A stretch of 64,000 nucleotides of DNA. Source: Agromyces mediolanus. GTDB lineage: Bacteria; Actinomycetota; Actinomycetes; Actinomycetales; Microbacteriaceae. The notes under the pieces were generated by a model. That model was not told the DNA's origin. It searched no databases and worked only from the letters and a program-made list of their open reading frames with translations. Position 1 is the stretch's first letter, and each line of letters opens with the position of its first letter. Below, one piece after another: positions 9,525-18,401 of this stretch. Location of the stretch: NCBI RefSeq assembly GCF_023715325.1, contig NZ_JAMBNX010000005.1, positions 1 through 64,000 of the forward strand, read 5' to 3'. The position numbers were made by a program, and so were the translations under genes.

Positions 9525-11138
9525 ATGACGCAGACGCTGTACACGGGCCGGTTCCGCACGCTGGCGGACGAGGCATCCGCCCAGGCGACGGGGATGCTCG
9601 TCGGCGACGACGGCCGCATCGTCGCCGTCGGGGCAGCCGATGCGCTCGCCGAAGCCCACCCGTCCGTGAGGCGGACGGCGCTCGACGGCTGGGCGATGCC
9701 CGGGCTCATCGAGCCCCACGGGCATCCCGGCACCGCGGCGGTGCTCTGCTCCGAGCTCGTCGTCGACCTCCGTCCCGTCGTCGTGCCGGATGCCGAGGGT
9801 GTGCTCGCGGCGCTGCGGCGCGCGGTCGCCGCGGGCGGGCCCGTGTTCGCGAACGGCTGGGACGGCCTGCTGCAGCGGGGGCTGCCCGCTCCCGACCGCG
9901 CCTGGCTCGACGAGCTGGCCGGCGAGGTACCGATCGTCATCGTGCACAACTCGGGCCATTCCGCGTACTTCAACAGTGCGGGCGCCGCACTCGCGGGTCT
10001 CAACCGCGATACCCCCGACCCGGTGGGTGCGAGCTTCGGGCGAGACGCCCGGGGCGAGCTCGACGGCGTCGCGCTCGAGGCCGGCGCGGTCGAGCGGGTC
10101 ATGGCGCCGCTGCTCGAGCGTGGCCGTGCCGGCTTTCCCCGGCTGTTCGCGGCGCACCTCGCCGAGCTCTCCGGGCTCGGCTACACGACCGTCGCCGACC
10201 TCTCGTGGGATCCGGCGCTGAACCCCGTGGTCGACGCGCTGCGCGGGTCCGGGCGGCTGCCGGTGCGGCTGCGCTGGTACGAGATGTCGCGCCCGGGCGG
10301 CGTCCCGGCGCCGGCACCGGGGCGGGATGCCGCGCTCGACCCGGTGTTCCGTCAGGTCGGCGTGAAGACGTGGAGCGACGGTTCGCCCTGGGTGGGTAAC
10401 ATCGCCACGAGCTTCCCCTACCTCGACACCGAGGCGACGCGCTCGATCGGCCTCGAGCCCGGGCACCGCGGCCACGCGAACTACTCGGGCGAGGAACTGC
10501 TCGCGATCGCCGAGCCCTACGCCGCGGCAGGCTGGCAGCTCGCCTGCCATGCGCACGGCGACCTCGCGATCGCCTCGACGCTCGACGTGTACGAGCAGCT
10601 CATCGCGCGGCACGGGCTGGCGGACCACCGGTTCCGCCTCGAGCACGTCGGGGCGGCGTCGCCCGAGCTGTACGCGCGGGCGGCGTCGCTCGGGGTGACG
10701 GTGAGCGTGTTCGTCGATCACGTGCGGTACTGGGGCGAGGTCCTCGTCGACGGGCTCTTCGGCCCCGAGCACGGCGGCACCTGGGCTGACGCCGGGGCCG
10801 CGTTCGCGGCGGGGCACCGGGCGACGTTCCACAACGACGGCTGGGTGACGCCGAACGAGCCGTTCCGGAACATGGCGGTGGCCGAGACACGGCTGACGCG
10901 GAACGGACGGCGGATGCCGGGAGGCGCCCCGGTGCCGCGGGCCGACGCTCTGCGGGCGCACACGGCGAACGCGGCGTGGCAGTTGTTCGGCGAGCGGGAG
11001 ATCGGGGTGCTCGAGCCCGGCCGCTTCGCGGACTTCGTGGTCGTCGACCGTGACCCGCTCACGGTGCCCGCCGACGCCCTCGCCGAGACCGAGGTGCGCG
11101 GCACCTACCTCGCGGGGGTGCAGGTCTCCGGGGCGTAG
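9525..11138 (+). CDS. Amidohydrolase, YtcJ/AdeC-like metal-dependent
   Basis: A 537-residue amidohydrolase family 3 enzyme. Metal-ligand segments: EPHGHPG near residue 65 (HxH), HAHGD near 345, HVGAA near 370 and HNDGW near 435; the C-terminal beta-sandwich closes with the usual LEPGRFADFVVVDRDPL near 500. It hydrolyses an amide or related C-N bond; the substrate is unknown. The ATG has GGGGA 5 nt upstream. It lies 23 nt after the LLM gene and is the last gene of that three-gene set. Confidence 0.85.
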   Translation: MTQTLYTGRFRTLADEASAQATGMLVGDDGRIVAVGAADALAEAHPSVRRTALDGWAMPGLIEPHGHPGTAAVLCSELVVDLRPVVVPDAEGVLAALRRAVAAGGPVFANGWDGLLQRGLPAPDRAWLDELAGEVPIVIVHNSGHSAYFNSAGAALAGLNRDTPDPVGASFGRDARGELDGVALEAGAVERVMAPLLERGRAGFPRLFAAHLAELSGLGYTTVADLSWDPALNPVVDALRGSGRLPVRLRWYEMSRPGGVPAPAPGRDAALDPVFRQVGVKTWSDGSPWVGNIATSFPYLDTEATRSIGLEPGHRGHANYSGEELLAIAEPYAAAGWQLACHAHGDLAIASTLDVYEQLIARHGLADHRFRLEHVGAASPELYARAASLGVTVSVFVDHVRYWGEVLVDGLFGPEHGGTWADAGAAFAAGHRATFHNDGWVTPNEPFRNMAVAETRLTRNGRRMPGGAPVPRADALRAHTANAAWQLFGEREIGVLEPGRFADFVVVDRDPLTVPADALAETEVRGTYLAGVQVSGA

Positions 11139-11164
11139 TCGGCGCACGCTCCTTCGGTGTCCTC

Positions 11165-11222
11165 TTGCGGCCCGGCTCCGCAGCAGTATCATAGTGCCAC
11201 GCGATGCGTAATCGATTGCGCA
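11165..11222 (+). promoter_or_regulatory. Promoter with LacI-type operator (nucleoside module)
   Basis: TTGCGG (11165-11170) and TATCAT (11187-11192) are spaced 16 nt apart. Just downstream lies the 18-bp near-perfect palindrome TGCGTAATCGATTGCGCA (11205-11222, one mismatch, central CG), a typical LacI-family operator placed to block transcription. The inverse-oriented version is present before the nucleoside hydrolase at 13557-13574. Confidence 0.7.
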
Positions 11223-11281
11223 ACTTTTGCTGACGCATCCGTCCTTGCATCCCCCCTGCCTCGCCAGACGAAGGAGTACCC

Positions 11282-12364
11282 GTGAGACAGCACCGCACCC
11301 GCACCGCCGTCGCGCTCGCCGCCATCGGCGGCCTCGCGACCGCCCTGACCGCCTGCTCCGCCCCACCGGCCGAGAGCGGCGGCGGCGACGCCGCCGCAGC
11401 GAACAGCGACTTCCTCGCCTGCATGGTCTCCGACTTCGGCGGCTTCGACGATCGCGGATTCAACCAGGCCGTCCTGGCCGCGCTCGACACGGCCGAGGAG
11501 CAGTACGGCGTCGAGACCCTGCGCCTTGAGTCGACCACCGAGAACGACTACGCCCCGAATCTCGCCCAGTCGGTCGACCAGGGGTGCGACTTCACCGTCA
11601 CGGTCGGCTTCTCGCTCGCCGAGGCGACCAAGGCGGCGGCCGAACAGAATCCCGACTCGCGTTTCGCGATCATCGACGACTCCTCGATCGAGCTGCCGAA
11701 CGTCAAGCCGGTCGTCTTCGACACCGCGCAGGCCTCGTTCCTCGCCGGCTATCTCGCCGCCGGCTACTCGAAGACCGGGACCGTCGCGGTGTTCGGCGGC
11801 CAGCCGTTCCCGCCCGTGCTGCTGTTCATGGACGGGTTCTCCGACGGCGTCGACCGCTACAACGCCGACGCGGGCGCCCAGGTGAAACTGCTCGGGTGGG
11901 ACAAGGCCGCGCAGGACGGCACCTTCGCCGGCACCTTCACCGACATCGCCGCGGGCAAGACGCTCACCCAGACGTTCATCGACCAGGGCGCCGACGTCAT
12001 CATGCCGGTCGCCGGCTCGCTCTACCTCGGCAGCGGGGAGGCCGCGCACGAGGCCCCGGGCGACGTCGTGCTCGTCGGCGTCGACAATGACGTCGTCGAG
12101 CTCTCGCCCGACCTCGCCGACGTCATGCTGACCTCGGTCATGAAGCAGATGGCCGACGCCGTCGTCGAGCTCATCGGCCAGGCGGTCGAGGACGAGTTCG
12201 ACAACACCCCGTTCATCGGCGAGCTCGCGAACGACGGGGTCGCCATCGCACCGTTCCACGAGTTCAAGGACTCGGTGAGTCCCGAGCTCGCGGCCGCCGT
12301 CGAGGGCATCCGGCAGCAGATCATCTCGGGCGAGATCGTCGTCGAGTCGGTCAACGCGCCGTAG
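11282..12364 (+). CDS. BMP-family nucleoside-binding lipoprotein
   Basis: A 360-residue extracellular lipoprotein: twin-Arg-free signal peptide with lipobox LTAC at Cys 25, a Gly/Ala linker, then the BmpA/PnrA (Med) periplasmic-binding fold (VSDFGGFDDRGFNQA near 50, GADVIMPVAG near 240, VGVDND near 267). Known members bind purine or pyrimidine nucleosides for an ABC importer. No ATPase or permease genes adjoin, so the partners lie elsewhere. The GTG start has GAAGGAG 5 nt upstream. The shared operator links it to the LacI gene and the nucleoside hydrolase next door. Confidence 0.88.
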   Translation: MRQHRTRTAVALAAIGGLATALTACSAPPAESGGGDAAAANSDFLACMVSDFGGFDDRGFNQAVLAALDTAEEQYGVETLRLESTTENDYAPNLAQSVDQGCDFTVTVGFSLAEATKAAAEQNPDSRFAIIDDSSIELPNVKPVVFDTAQASFLAGYLAAGYSKTGTVAVFGGQPFPPVLLFMDGFSDGVDRYNADAGAQVKLLGWDKAAQDGTFAGTFTDIAAGKTLTQTFIDQGADVIMPVAGSLYLGSGEAAHEAPGDVVLVGVDNDVVELSPDLADVMLTSVMKQMADAVVELIGQAVEDEFDNTPFIGELANDGVAIAPFHEFKDSVSPELAAAVEGIRQQIISGEIVVESVNAP

Positions 12365-12393
12365 CAAGGGTGTAACCGGATCATCCGGAACGG

Positions 12394-12430
12394 CGGATGC
12401 CGCGGGGCTCGAGGCGCCCCGCGGCATCCG
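12394..12430. terminator. Strong bidirectional hairpin
   Basis: Perfect 15-bp stem (CGGATGCCGCGGGGC at 12394-12408 with its complement at 12416-12430), 7-nt loop. It lies between the converging BMP and LacI genes. There is no U-tract, as is usual in high-GC actinobacteria. Confidence 0.75.
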
Positions 12431-12451
12431 TGCGCCCGGAGAGCAGTGCGC

Positions 12452-13453
12452 TCAGCGCGTGGTGGATCCGCCCACGAGCAGCGTCGGCGCGACGCGGCTA
12501 CTGCGCACCGGGGCCGTCGAGCCGGCGACCCGGGAGAGCAGGAAACCGATCGCGTCCGCCGCGACCGCCTCGATCGGCTGCACCACGGTGGTGAGCGTCG
12601 GCGCCAGCACCTGCGACAGCTCGGTGCCGTCGAAGCCGGTGACGAGCAGGTCGCGCGGCACCTCGACGCCGTGCTCGCGGAGTCGGCCGATGAGCCCGAG
12701 GGCGATGAGGTCGGAGGCGGCGATGACGGCGTCGGGCAGTCGGCCGCGGGCGACGAGGGCGTCGGCGGCCGCGGCCCCGGTGGCGAGGCTGAAGTCGCCC
12801 CGGAACGGCTCGCCCACCGCGACGGTCTCGCGGTCGACGGTGCGATCGAAGGCGTTCCAGCGCTCGACACCACTCGAGGTCACGTCGTCGGCGCCGACGT
12901 AGACGAGCGAGCGGGCGCCGCGCTCCTGCACGTGCTCGAGGGCGAGGCCGAGCCCGATCTCGTTGTCGACGCCGACATAGTCGGCGAGGGAGACTCCGGC
13001 GGAGCGGTCGATCTGCACGAGCGGGATCTCCGCCCCGACGGCACGCAGCGCGCCCGCGGAGCGCTGGCGATCGGAGGGGACGATGACGATGCCGTCGACC
13101 TTGCGATCGCCGAAGACGGTGAGGCGGCGCGACTCCTCGGCGAGCTCGCCATGCGAGTCGGCGAGCAGCAGCTCGAAGCCGGCGCGGTGCAGCTCGTGTT
13201 CGACCGCGTCGACGAGCTGGGCGAAGTACGGGTTGCCGATCACCGGGACGATCATGCCGACGATGCGCGTCGACCCTTCGCGGAGCGCCCGGGCGATGGG
13301 ATCCACCCGGTAGCCGAGTTCGGCGGCGACGGCGCGGACCTTCGCGATCGTGGCGGCGGCGACGCGATTCTTGCCGGACAGCGCCCGCGACGCGGTCGCG
13401 ACGGACACGCCGGCGGCGTCGGCGACCTCCTGCAGGGTCACGGCGTGCGGCAT
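12452..13453 (-). CDS. LacI-family repressor of the nucleoside module
   Basis: A 333-residue regulator with an N-terminal HTH (TLQEVADAAGVSVATASRAL, residues 6-25), a hinge helix near residues 50-60 and a periplasmic-binding-like effector domain with TGFDGTEL near 265. The ATG at 13453 is chosen because the HTH follows within five residues; the frame is open farther upstream but without family resemblance. It lies between, and presumably represses, the BMP gene and the nucleoside hydrolase, which share an operator. The effector is inferred to be a nucleoside or ribose derivative. Confidence 0.9.
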   Translation of the reverse strand: MPHAVTLQEVADAAGVSVATASRALSGKNRVAAATIAKVRAVAAELGYRVDPIARALREGSTRIVGMIVPVIGNPYFAQLVDAVEHELHRAGFELLLADSHGELAEESRRLTVFGDRKVDGIVIVPSDRQRSAGALRAVGAEIPLVQIDRSAGVSLADYVGVDNEIGLGLALEHVQERGARSLVYVGADDVTSSGVERWNAFDRTVDRETVAVGEPFRGDFSLATGAAAADALVARGRLPDAVIAASDLIALGLIGRLREHGVEVPRDLLVTGFDGTELSQVLAPTLTTVVQPIEAVAADAIGFLLSRVAGSTAPVRSSRVAPTLLVGGSTTR

Positions 13454-13535
13454 CGTCTGCTCCGGTCTTGCGCACCGCGGCGGGGCGCATCGCTCCCACT
13501 GTACGGGGTGCGTCCGGGGCGGCGGGGGAGGGGCT

Positions 13536-13574
13536 TGACAAAACCGAGCGTCAATAGTGCAATCGATTACGCAA
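13536..13574 (+). promoter_or_regulatory. Promoter with LacI-type operator
   Basis: TTGACA (13536-13541) and TGCAAT (13559-13564) are spaced 17 nt. The operator-like palindrome at 13557-13574 (core GCAATCGATTACGCA) overlaps the -10 and matches, in reverse orientation, the one before the BMP gene. Confidence 0.7.
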
Positions 13575-13644
13575 AGCTTGTGCAGTTCGAGCGGATGCCG
13601 CGACGGCATCCCGCGCCCTGTACCCCGAGACCACCGGAGCGGCC

Positions 13645-14577
13645 ATGACCACCCCCATCATCCTCGATTGCGACCCCGGGCACGACGACGTGTTCGCGAT
13701 CTGGCTCGCCGCCGGCGATCCCGCGATCGAGCTCCGGGCGATCACCACCGTCGGCGGCAACGGCCGGCTCGAGCACACCACGTTGAACGCCCGCATCGCC
13801 TGCACCGTCGCCGGCATCGAGGGCGTGCCGATCGCCGCTGGTGCCGCCGGTCCGCTCGCGGGCGAGCTGCACCCGGCCGACTGGATCCACGGCGACAACG
13901 CCCTCGGCGGGCCCGTGCTGCCCGAGCCGACCGTGCCGCTCGACGAGCGTGACGCGATCACGCTCATGCGCGACGTCATCGAGACCTCCGCCGAGCCCGT
14001 CACGATCGTCGCGACCGGCCCGCTCACGAACGTCGCCGTGCTGCTGCGCGACTACCCCGAGCTCGCGCCGCGGATCGCCCGAATCGTCTGGATGGGCGGC
14101 TCGACGACCCGTGGCAACGTCACGCCCTACGCCGAGTTCAACGCGTGGACCGACCCCGAGGCGATCAGGATCGCGCTCGACAGCGGCGTCGACTTCACCA
14201 TGGTCGGACTGAACATCTCGCACCAGGCGCTGATCACGCGCGAGGTGCGCGACCGGCTGGCGGCCATCGGCACGCCCCTCTCGGCCTTCGGCGTCGAGCT
14301 GCTCGAGTTCTTCTGCTCGACCTACGAGCGCGCCGAACGGATGCCCGACGGCCCCCTGCACGACCCGATCACGGTCGCGCTGCTCGCCGACCCCGCGGTC
14401 GCCACGACGGTGCGCACCCGCATCGACGTCGAGCTCGACGGCACCGAGACCCGCGGCGCGACGAGCACGGACCTCATCGACATCCTCGGCCGCGAGCACA
14501 ACGCGACCGTCGCACTCGACCTCGACGTCGACCGCTTCTGGGGGCTCATCGAGCGGTCGCTCCGCGCGCTCGGCTAG
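13645..14577 (+). CDS. Inosine-uridine-type nucleoside hydrolase
   Basis: A 310-residue N-ribohydrolase of the IunH family, splitting nucleosides into base and ribose. The hallmark calcium-binding cluster DCDPGHDD is at residues 8-15, followed by TTVGGN near 35, TGPLTNVA near 128, WMGGS near 149 and, near the C-terminus, the H(D) segment PDGPLHDP near 234. The ATG has GGAG about 7 nt upstream. Same control as the BMP lipoprotein, so uptake and cleavage of nucleosides are inferred to be co-induced. Confidence 0.92.
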   Translation: MTTPIILDCDPGHDDVFAIWLAAGDPAIELRAITTVGGNGRLEHTTLNARIACTVAGIEGVPIAAGAAGPLAGELHPADWIHGDNALGGPVLPEPTVPLDERDAITLMRDVIETSAEPVTIVATGPLTNVAVLLRDYPELAPRIARIVWMGGSTTRGNVTPYAEFNAWTDPEAIRIALDSGVDFTMVGLNISHQALITREVRDRLAAIGTPLSAFGVELLEFFCSTYERAERMPDGPLHDPITVALLADPAVATTVRTRIDVELDGTETRGATSTDLIDILGREHNATVALDLDVDRFWGLIERSLRALG

Positions 14578-14654
14578 CGCCCCGGCCCGCTCGCGGTGCC
14601 GCGCGCTCGGGCGCGGGCGGGGGCCCGGGGAGCAGGCCGGCGGAGCGAGCCGAG

Positions 14655-14696
14655 GGAGCAGCCCGGGCGGAGCAGCCCGGGCGGAGCAGCCCGGGG
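14655..14696. repeat. 14-nt tandem repeat, three copies
   Basis: GGAGCAGCCCGGGC is repeated three times head to tail (last base of the third copy differs). It lies between the converging nucleoside hydrolase and LacI genes. Each unit contains the palindrome GCCCGGGC, so the array can fold into hairpins. Confidence 0.75.
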
Positions 14697-14710
14697 CGGG
14701 AGGGCGCGGG

Positions 14711-15742
14711 TTACGCGGAGTCGCGGAGCACGAGGCGGGTCGGCAGGATCGTCTGCCGCGGCACCGTCTCGTCGCCCTCGATGAGCCGGATGAGCAGCTC
14801 GGCCATCAGTCGTCCCTGCTCGGCCGAGGGCTGGGCGACTGTGGTCAGCGGCACCCCGGCGCGGAGCGCAGCCGGACTGTCGTCGACGCCGACGACTGCG
14901 ATGTCGCCCGGCACGGCGAGCCCGCGCTCGGCGAGCACGGCGAGTGCCCCGGTCGCCATCAGGTCGCTCGCCACGAACAGGGCGTCGACCCCGGGCGGGC
15001 GCCCGTCGCGCCCGTCGCCGACCCGGTCGAGCAGGCGGCGGGTCGCCGCTGCGGCACCCTCGGCGGTGAAGTCTCCCGTCTCCTCGAGCTCGCCGGGCAG
15101 GCCCGCCGCCGCGACGGTGCGACGGAAGCCCTCGAGCCGGTCGATGCCCGCGGGCATGTCGAGCGGTCCCGAGATCGTACCGATCCGGCGCCGGCCGATC
15201 TCGATCAGACGCTCGGTGCCGCTCACGGCGGCGGCGACGTTGTCGACGTCCACGACGTAGGCGTCGATGCCCGTGGCGGGCCGACCGCCGTAGACGAGGG
15301 GCACCGTCGCGTGCTCGAACAGCTCATCGCCCGCGTGGTGCGAGATGACGATCGCCCCGTCGACGGCGCCGGACTCGAGGTAGCCGCGGGTCTTCCGCTG
15401 CGGGTCGGCGGACGCGACGAGCAGGTTCAGCACGTACTCGCTGTCGTCGATCCGGTCCATGATGCCCTGCACGACGGACGCGAAGTACGGGTCGCCGAAG
15501 AAGACGGTGACGTCCTCGGGCACGATGAGGGCGATCGAGCTCGAGGAGCGGCGGGCGAGCGAGCGCGCGGCACGATTCGGCACGTAGCGGAGTTCGGCGA
15601 CGGCGGTGTTCACCGCGGCGACGACTTCGGGGCTCACCTTCGGGGAACCGTTCACGACCCGGCTCACCGTCGCGCGCGACACACCGGCGCGTCGCGCGAC
15701 CATCTCGAGCGTGGGCGCTCCGCCCGAGGCATCCTTCGCCAT
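14711..15742 (-). CDS. LacI-family regulator, likely of the adjacent beta-glucosidase
   Basis: A 343-residue LacI/GalR regulator: HTH PTLEMVARRAGVSRATVSRV (residues 10-29), a hinge segment PNRAARSLARR near 55, and an effector domain with VGVDDSPAALRAGVPLTTV near 290. It lies downstream of the GH1 gene on the same strand, separated by three palindromes, so it probably has its own promoter. Regulation of the beta-glucosidase through the GAGAGCGCTCTC operator at 17485 is inferred from proximity and from the similarity of that site to CelR-type operators. Confidence 0.88.
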   Translation of the reverse strand: MAKDASGGAPTLEMVARRAGVSRATVSRVVNGSPKVSPEVVAAVNTAVAELRYVPNRAARSLARRSSSSIALIVPEDVTVFFGDPYFASVVQGIMDRIDDSEYVLNLLVASADPQRKTRGYLESGAVDGAIVISHHAGDELFEHATVPLVYGGRPATGIDAYVVDVDNVAAAVSGTERLIEIGRRRIGTISGPLDMPAGIDRLEGFRRTVAAAGLPGELEETGDFTAEGAAAATRRLLDRVGDGRDGRPPGVDALFVASDLMATGALAVLAERGLAVPGDIAVVGVDDSPAALRAGVPLTTVAQPSAEQGRLMAELLIRLIEGDETVPRQTILPTRLVLRDSA

Positions 15743-15779
15743 GCGGCAAGTCTAGGTCGCGCGCGTCCCCCGCTTCAGA

Positions 15780-15908
15780 CCCCGGCTTGCCCGACTTTCA
15801 TGAAAGTCGGGCAAGCCGGGGCGTCAGACCGAGTTGCCCGACTTTCATGAAAGTCGGGCAAGCCGGAGCGTCAGACCGAGTTGCCCGACTTTCATGAAAG
15901 TCGGGCAA
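15780..15908. repeat. Tandem array of three family A palindromes
   Basis: Three copies of the TTGCCCGACTTTCA-type palindrome start at 15787, 15834 and 15881, an exact 47-bp period. The 19-nt spacers are identical but for one base. The first palindrome is extended to 42 bp (15780-15821), the others are 28 bp. The array separates the end of the GH1 gene from the LacI start. Confidence 0.85.
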
Positions 15909-15924
15909 GTCGAGATGGGGGCGG

Positions 15925-17373
15925 TCAGAGGGCGCGGTCGCGGATGGCTCGCTGGTAGGCGCGCCCGCTCTGCTTCACGGTGCGCTGCTGGGTGTCGTAG
16001 TCGACCCGCACGATCCCGAAGCGCTTCTCGTACCCCCAGGCCCACTCGAAGTTGTCGAGCAGCGACCAGTAGAAGTAGCCGTGCACGGGCGTGCCCTCGT
16101 CGATCGCGTCGAGGATGGCGCCGAGGTGCAGTTCCAGGAACTCGGCGCGCTCGGCGTCCGGCACCGAGCCGTCGGCCGCCACGACGTCGTCGTACGCGGC
16201 GCCGTTCTCGGTGACGTAGAGGCGGATGCCGCGCTCGCCCGTGTACTCGTGGTGCACGCGGGTGAGCAACTCGGTGAGGCCGTGCGGCTGCACCTCCCAC
16301 TCCATCGCCGTGAGCGGGAGCCCCTGCGGGTGCCAGAAGACGCCGTCGCCGTTGGGGAACGGCGAGCGGGTCTCGCGGGCGGTGGGTGCCTGGGCGAGGA
16401 GCGGATGCTCCGCCGGCCGGTCGCTCAGCAGCTCGCCGTGGTAGTAGTTCACCCCGAGGGTGTCGATCGGGGCGCTGATCGTCTGCAGGTCGCCGTCGTG
16501 CACTGCCCCGTCGAGCACGTGACCGAGCCGGAGGTCGTCGAGGTCGGCGAGGAAATCGACGGGGTACTCGCCGCGGAGGATCGGGTCGAGGAACACCCGG
16601 TTGAAGCCGGCGTCGATGCGGCGGGCGGCATCCACGTCCCCGGGACGCGCGGGGTCGACGGGCTTCGCCACGGTCAGGTTCAGGGTGATGCCGAGGTCGA
16701 GCGAGGCGTCCCGCTCCCGGAGCGCCTCGACCGTGAGCCCGTGTCCGAGCATGAGGTGGTGCGCTGCGCGCAGCCCGTCCTCCTTCGAGAAGCGCCCGGG
16801 CGCGTGCGCGCCGGCGGTGTAGCTCAGGAAGGAGGAGCACCAGGGCTCGTTCAGCGTCGTCCACACCTGGACCCGGTCGCCGAGGGCGTCGTGCACGCTC
16901 AGCGCGTAGTCCCGGAACCGCGAGGCGGTGTCGCGGTTCGTCCAGCCGCCCAGCTCTTCGAGCGATTGCGGCAGATCCCAGTGGTAGAGGGTGAGCCAGG
17001 GCTTGATGCCGGCGCCGAGCAGCTCGTCGACGAGCCGGGAGTAGAAGTCGATGCCCGCGGGGTTCACGGGGCCGCCGTCGGGGCGGACGCGCGACCATGA
17101 GGTCGAGAACCGATAGGTCTGCAGGCCGAGCTCGGCCATGAGTGCGACGTCCTCCGGCATGCGGTGGTAGTGGTCGCACGCCACGTCGCCGGTGTCGCCG
17201 TTGATGACCGCGCCGGGCACGCGGCAGAAGGCATCCCAGATCGAAGCGGTGCGCCCGTCCTCGAAGGCCGCCCCCTCGATCTGGAACGCCGCGGTCGCGG
17301 CGCCGAAGAGGAACGAATCCGGGAACGGGCGACGCGGCTCGCCCGGGCGGGAGGTGTTCGTCGCATCGGTCAT
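15925..17373 (-). CDS. GH1 beta-glucosidase
   Basis: A 482-residue family 1 glycoside hydrolase cleaving beta-glucosides (cellobiose-type disaccharides), probably cytoplasmic because no signal peptide is present. Seen: FLFGAATAAFQIEGA near residue 22, the acid/base glutamate in TLNEPW near 174, and the nucleophile glutamate in YVTENGAAY near 389; LLDNFEWAWGY near 440 closes the barrel. The ATG has GGAGGA 8 nt upstream. It has a consensus promoter with an adjoining palindromic operator. No sugar transporter is adjacent. Confidence 0.95.
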   Translation of the reverse strand: MTDATNTSRPGEPRRPFPDSFLFGAATAAFQIEGAAFEDGRTASIWDAFCRVPGAVINGDTGDVACDHYHRMPEDVALMAELGLQTYRFSTSWSRVRPDGGPVNPAGIDFYSRLVDELLGAGIKPWLTLYHWDLPQSLEELGGWTNRDTASRFRDYALSVHDALGDRVQVWTTLNEPWCSSFLSYTAGAHAPGRFSKEDGLRAAHHLMLGHGLTVEALRERDASLDLGITLNLTVAKPVDPARPGDVDAARRIDAGFNRVFLDPILRGEYPVDFLADLDDLRLGHVLDGAVHDGDLQTISAPIDTLGVNYYHGELLSDRPAEHPLLAQAPTARETRSPFPNGDGVFWHPQGLPLTAMEWEVQPHGLTELLTRVHHEYTGERGIRLYVTENGAAYDDVVAADGSVPDAERAEFLELHLGAILDAIDEGTPVHGYFYWSLLDNFEWAWGYEKRFGIVRVDYDTQQRTVKQSGRAYQRAIRDRAL

Positions 17374-17455
17374 GTGCGTTCCTCCAAGAGGTCGGTGTCG
17401 TCGGTGCTCGGGCCCGTGTTCCCCGCGCTGAAGCGCTTCGGGCGTCGGCGCTGCG

Positions 17456-17496
17456 ACTCTAGGCGGACCGCTCCACAGTGTCAAGAGAGCGCTCTC
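17456..17496 (-). promoter_or_regulatory. Consensus promoter and palindromic operator of the GH1 gene
   Basis: On the minus strand a perfect TTGACA (17479-17484), a 17-nt spacer and TAGAGT (17456-17461) form one of the best promoters in the window. The perfect palindrome GAGAGCGCTCTC (17485-17496) touches the -35 and fits LacI-family operators of the CelR kind (core GAGCGCTC). Confidence 0.75.
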
Positions 17497-17545
17497 ACGC
17501 TTCGATTCCCAGGGATGCCCGTCGAGCCGGACGTACACTCGGAGG

Positions 17546-18361
17546 GTGTCTGAGAGCTCCACCCGCCCAACCGTCAGCGAGGCGGTGCACCGCCGCCGGA
17601 TGATCGTCGCGCTCGCCGTCACAGCGGCGCTGATCGGGGTCGCCGCGTTCGTCGTGGGCGCGGCCTCCGGTGGTTCCGCCGGCGCCTCGCCCAGCGGCGC
17701 GAAGGGCGTTGCGGGCGAGACGTCCACCCCACGACCGGCCCCGGAGGCCGCCCCGCCGGCGCAGCCGGTGCCCGTTTTCGACATGAACGCCCACTCGATC
17801 GACGACCCGGACAGCATCTGGGTGGTCGTCGACAAGCTGCGCCCGCTCGACCCGCAGGACTACGAGCCCGACGACCTCGTCGAAGTCCCCGTGGCGCGCA
17901 CCTGGGAGCCGCTCATGCGCCAAGAGGCCTCCGACGCCATCGTCGCGATGTTCGACGCGGCATCCAACGAGGCCGGCCTCGCCCTCGCCTCGAACAGCGC
18001 CTACCGCTCCTACTCCACGCAGGAGGAGATCTACGACGGCGACGACACGCTCACCGCTCGACCCGGTTACAGCGAGCACCAGACCGGGCTCGTGATGGAC
18101 ATCGGCGCCGAGTCGGGCAACTGCTCGCTCGACGCGTGCTTCGGCGACACCGACGAGGGCATCTGGCTGCGCGACAACGCCTACCGATTCGGGTTCATCC
18201 TGCGGTACCCCGCCGACAAGATGGACGTGACCGGGTACGAGTACGAGCCGTGGCACTTCCGCTACGTCGGCGTCGACCTCTCGACCGAGATGCACGCTCG
18301 CGGCATCACCACGCTCGAGGAGTTCTTCGGCCTCCCGGCCGCGCCGGAGTACCAGGAGTAG
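17546..18361 (+). CDS. D-alanyl-D-alanine carboxypeptidase, VanY/M15 type
   Basis: A 271-residue membrane-anchored zinc peptidase trimming peptidoglycan stem peptides. A single N-terminal helix (about residues 20-42) is followed by a Gly/Ser/Pro linker and the VanY domain from about 115. Zinc-site motifs: SEHQTGLVMD near 176 (His and Asp ligands) and EPWHFRYVG near 234. The GTG start is 7 nt after a TACACT -10 box (17534-17539), so it is probably leaderless. It diverges from the GH1 gene. Confidence 0.88.
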   Translation: MSESSTRPTVSEAVHRRRMIVALAVTAALIGVAAFVVGAASGGSAGASPSGAKGVAGETSTPRPAPEAAPPAQPVPVFDMNAHSIDDPDSIWVVVDKLRPLDPQDYEPDDLVEVPVARTWEPLMRQEASDAIVAMFDAASNEAGLALASNSAYRSYSTQEEIYDGDDTLTARPGYSEHQTGLVMDIGAESGNCSLDACFGDTDEGIWLRDNAYRFGFILRYPADKMDVTGYEYEPWHFRYVGVDLSTEMHARGITTLEEFFGLPAAPEYQE

Positions 18362-18401
18362 CTCGGTCGGCCCTGGCCCCTGCCACTGCGGGGTCGGCTC
18401 A

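Noticed and set aside
15787-15908. CRISPR array
   Set aside because: The repeats are full palindromes with nearly identical 19-nt spacers, no cas genes are near, and single copies of the same element occur elsewhere.
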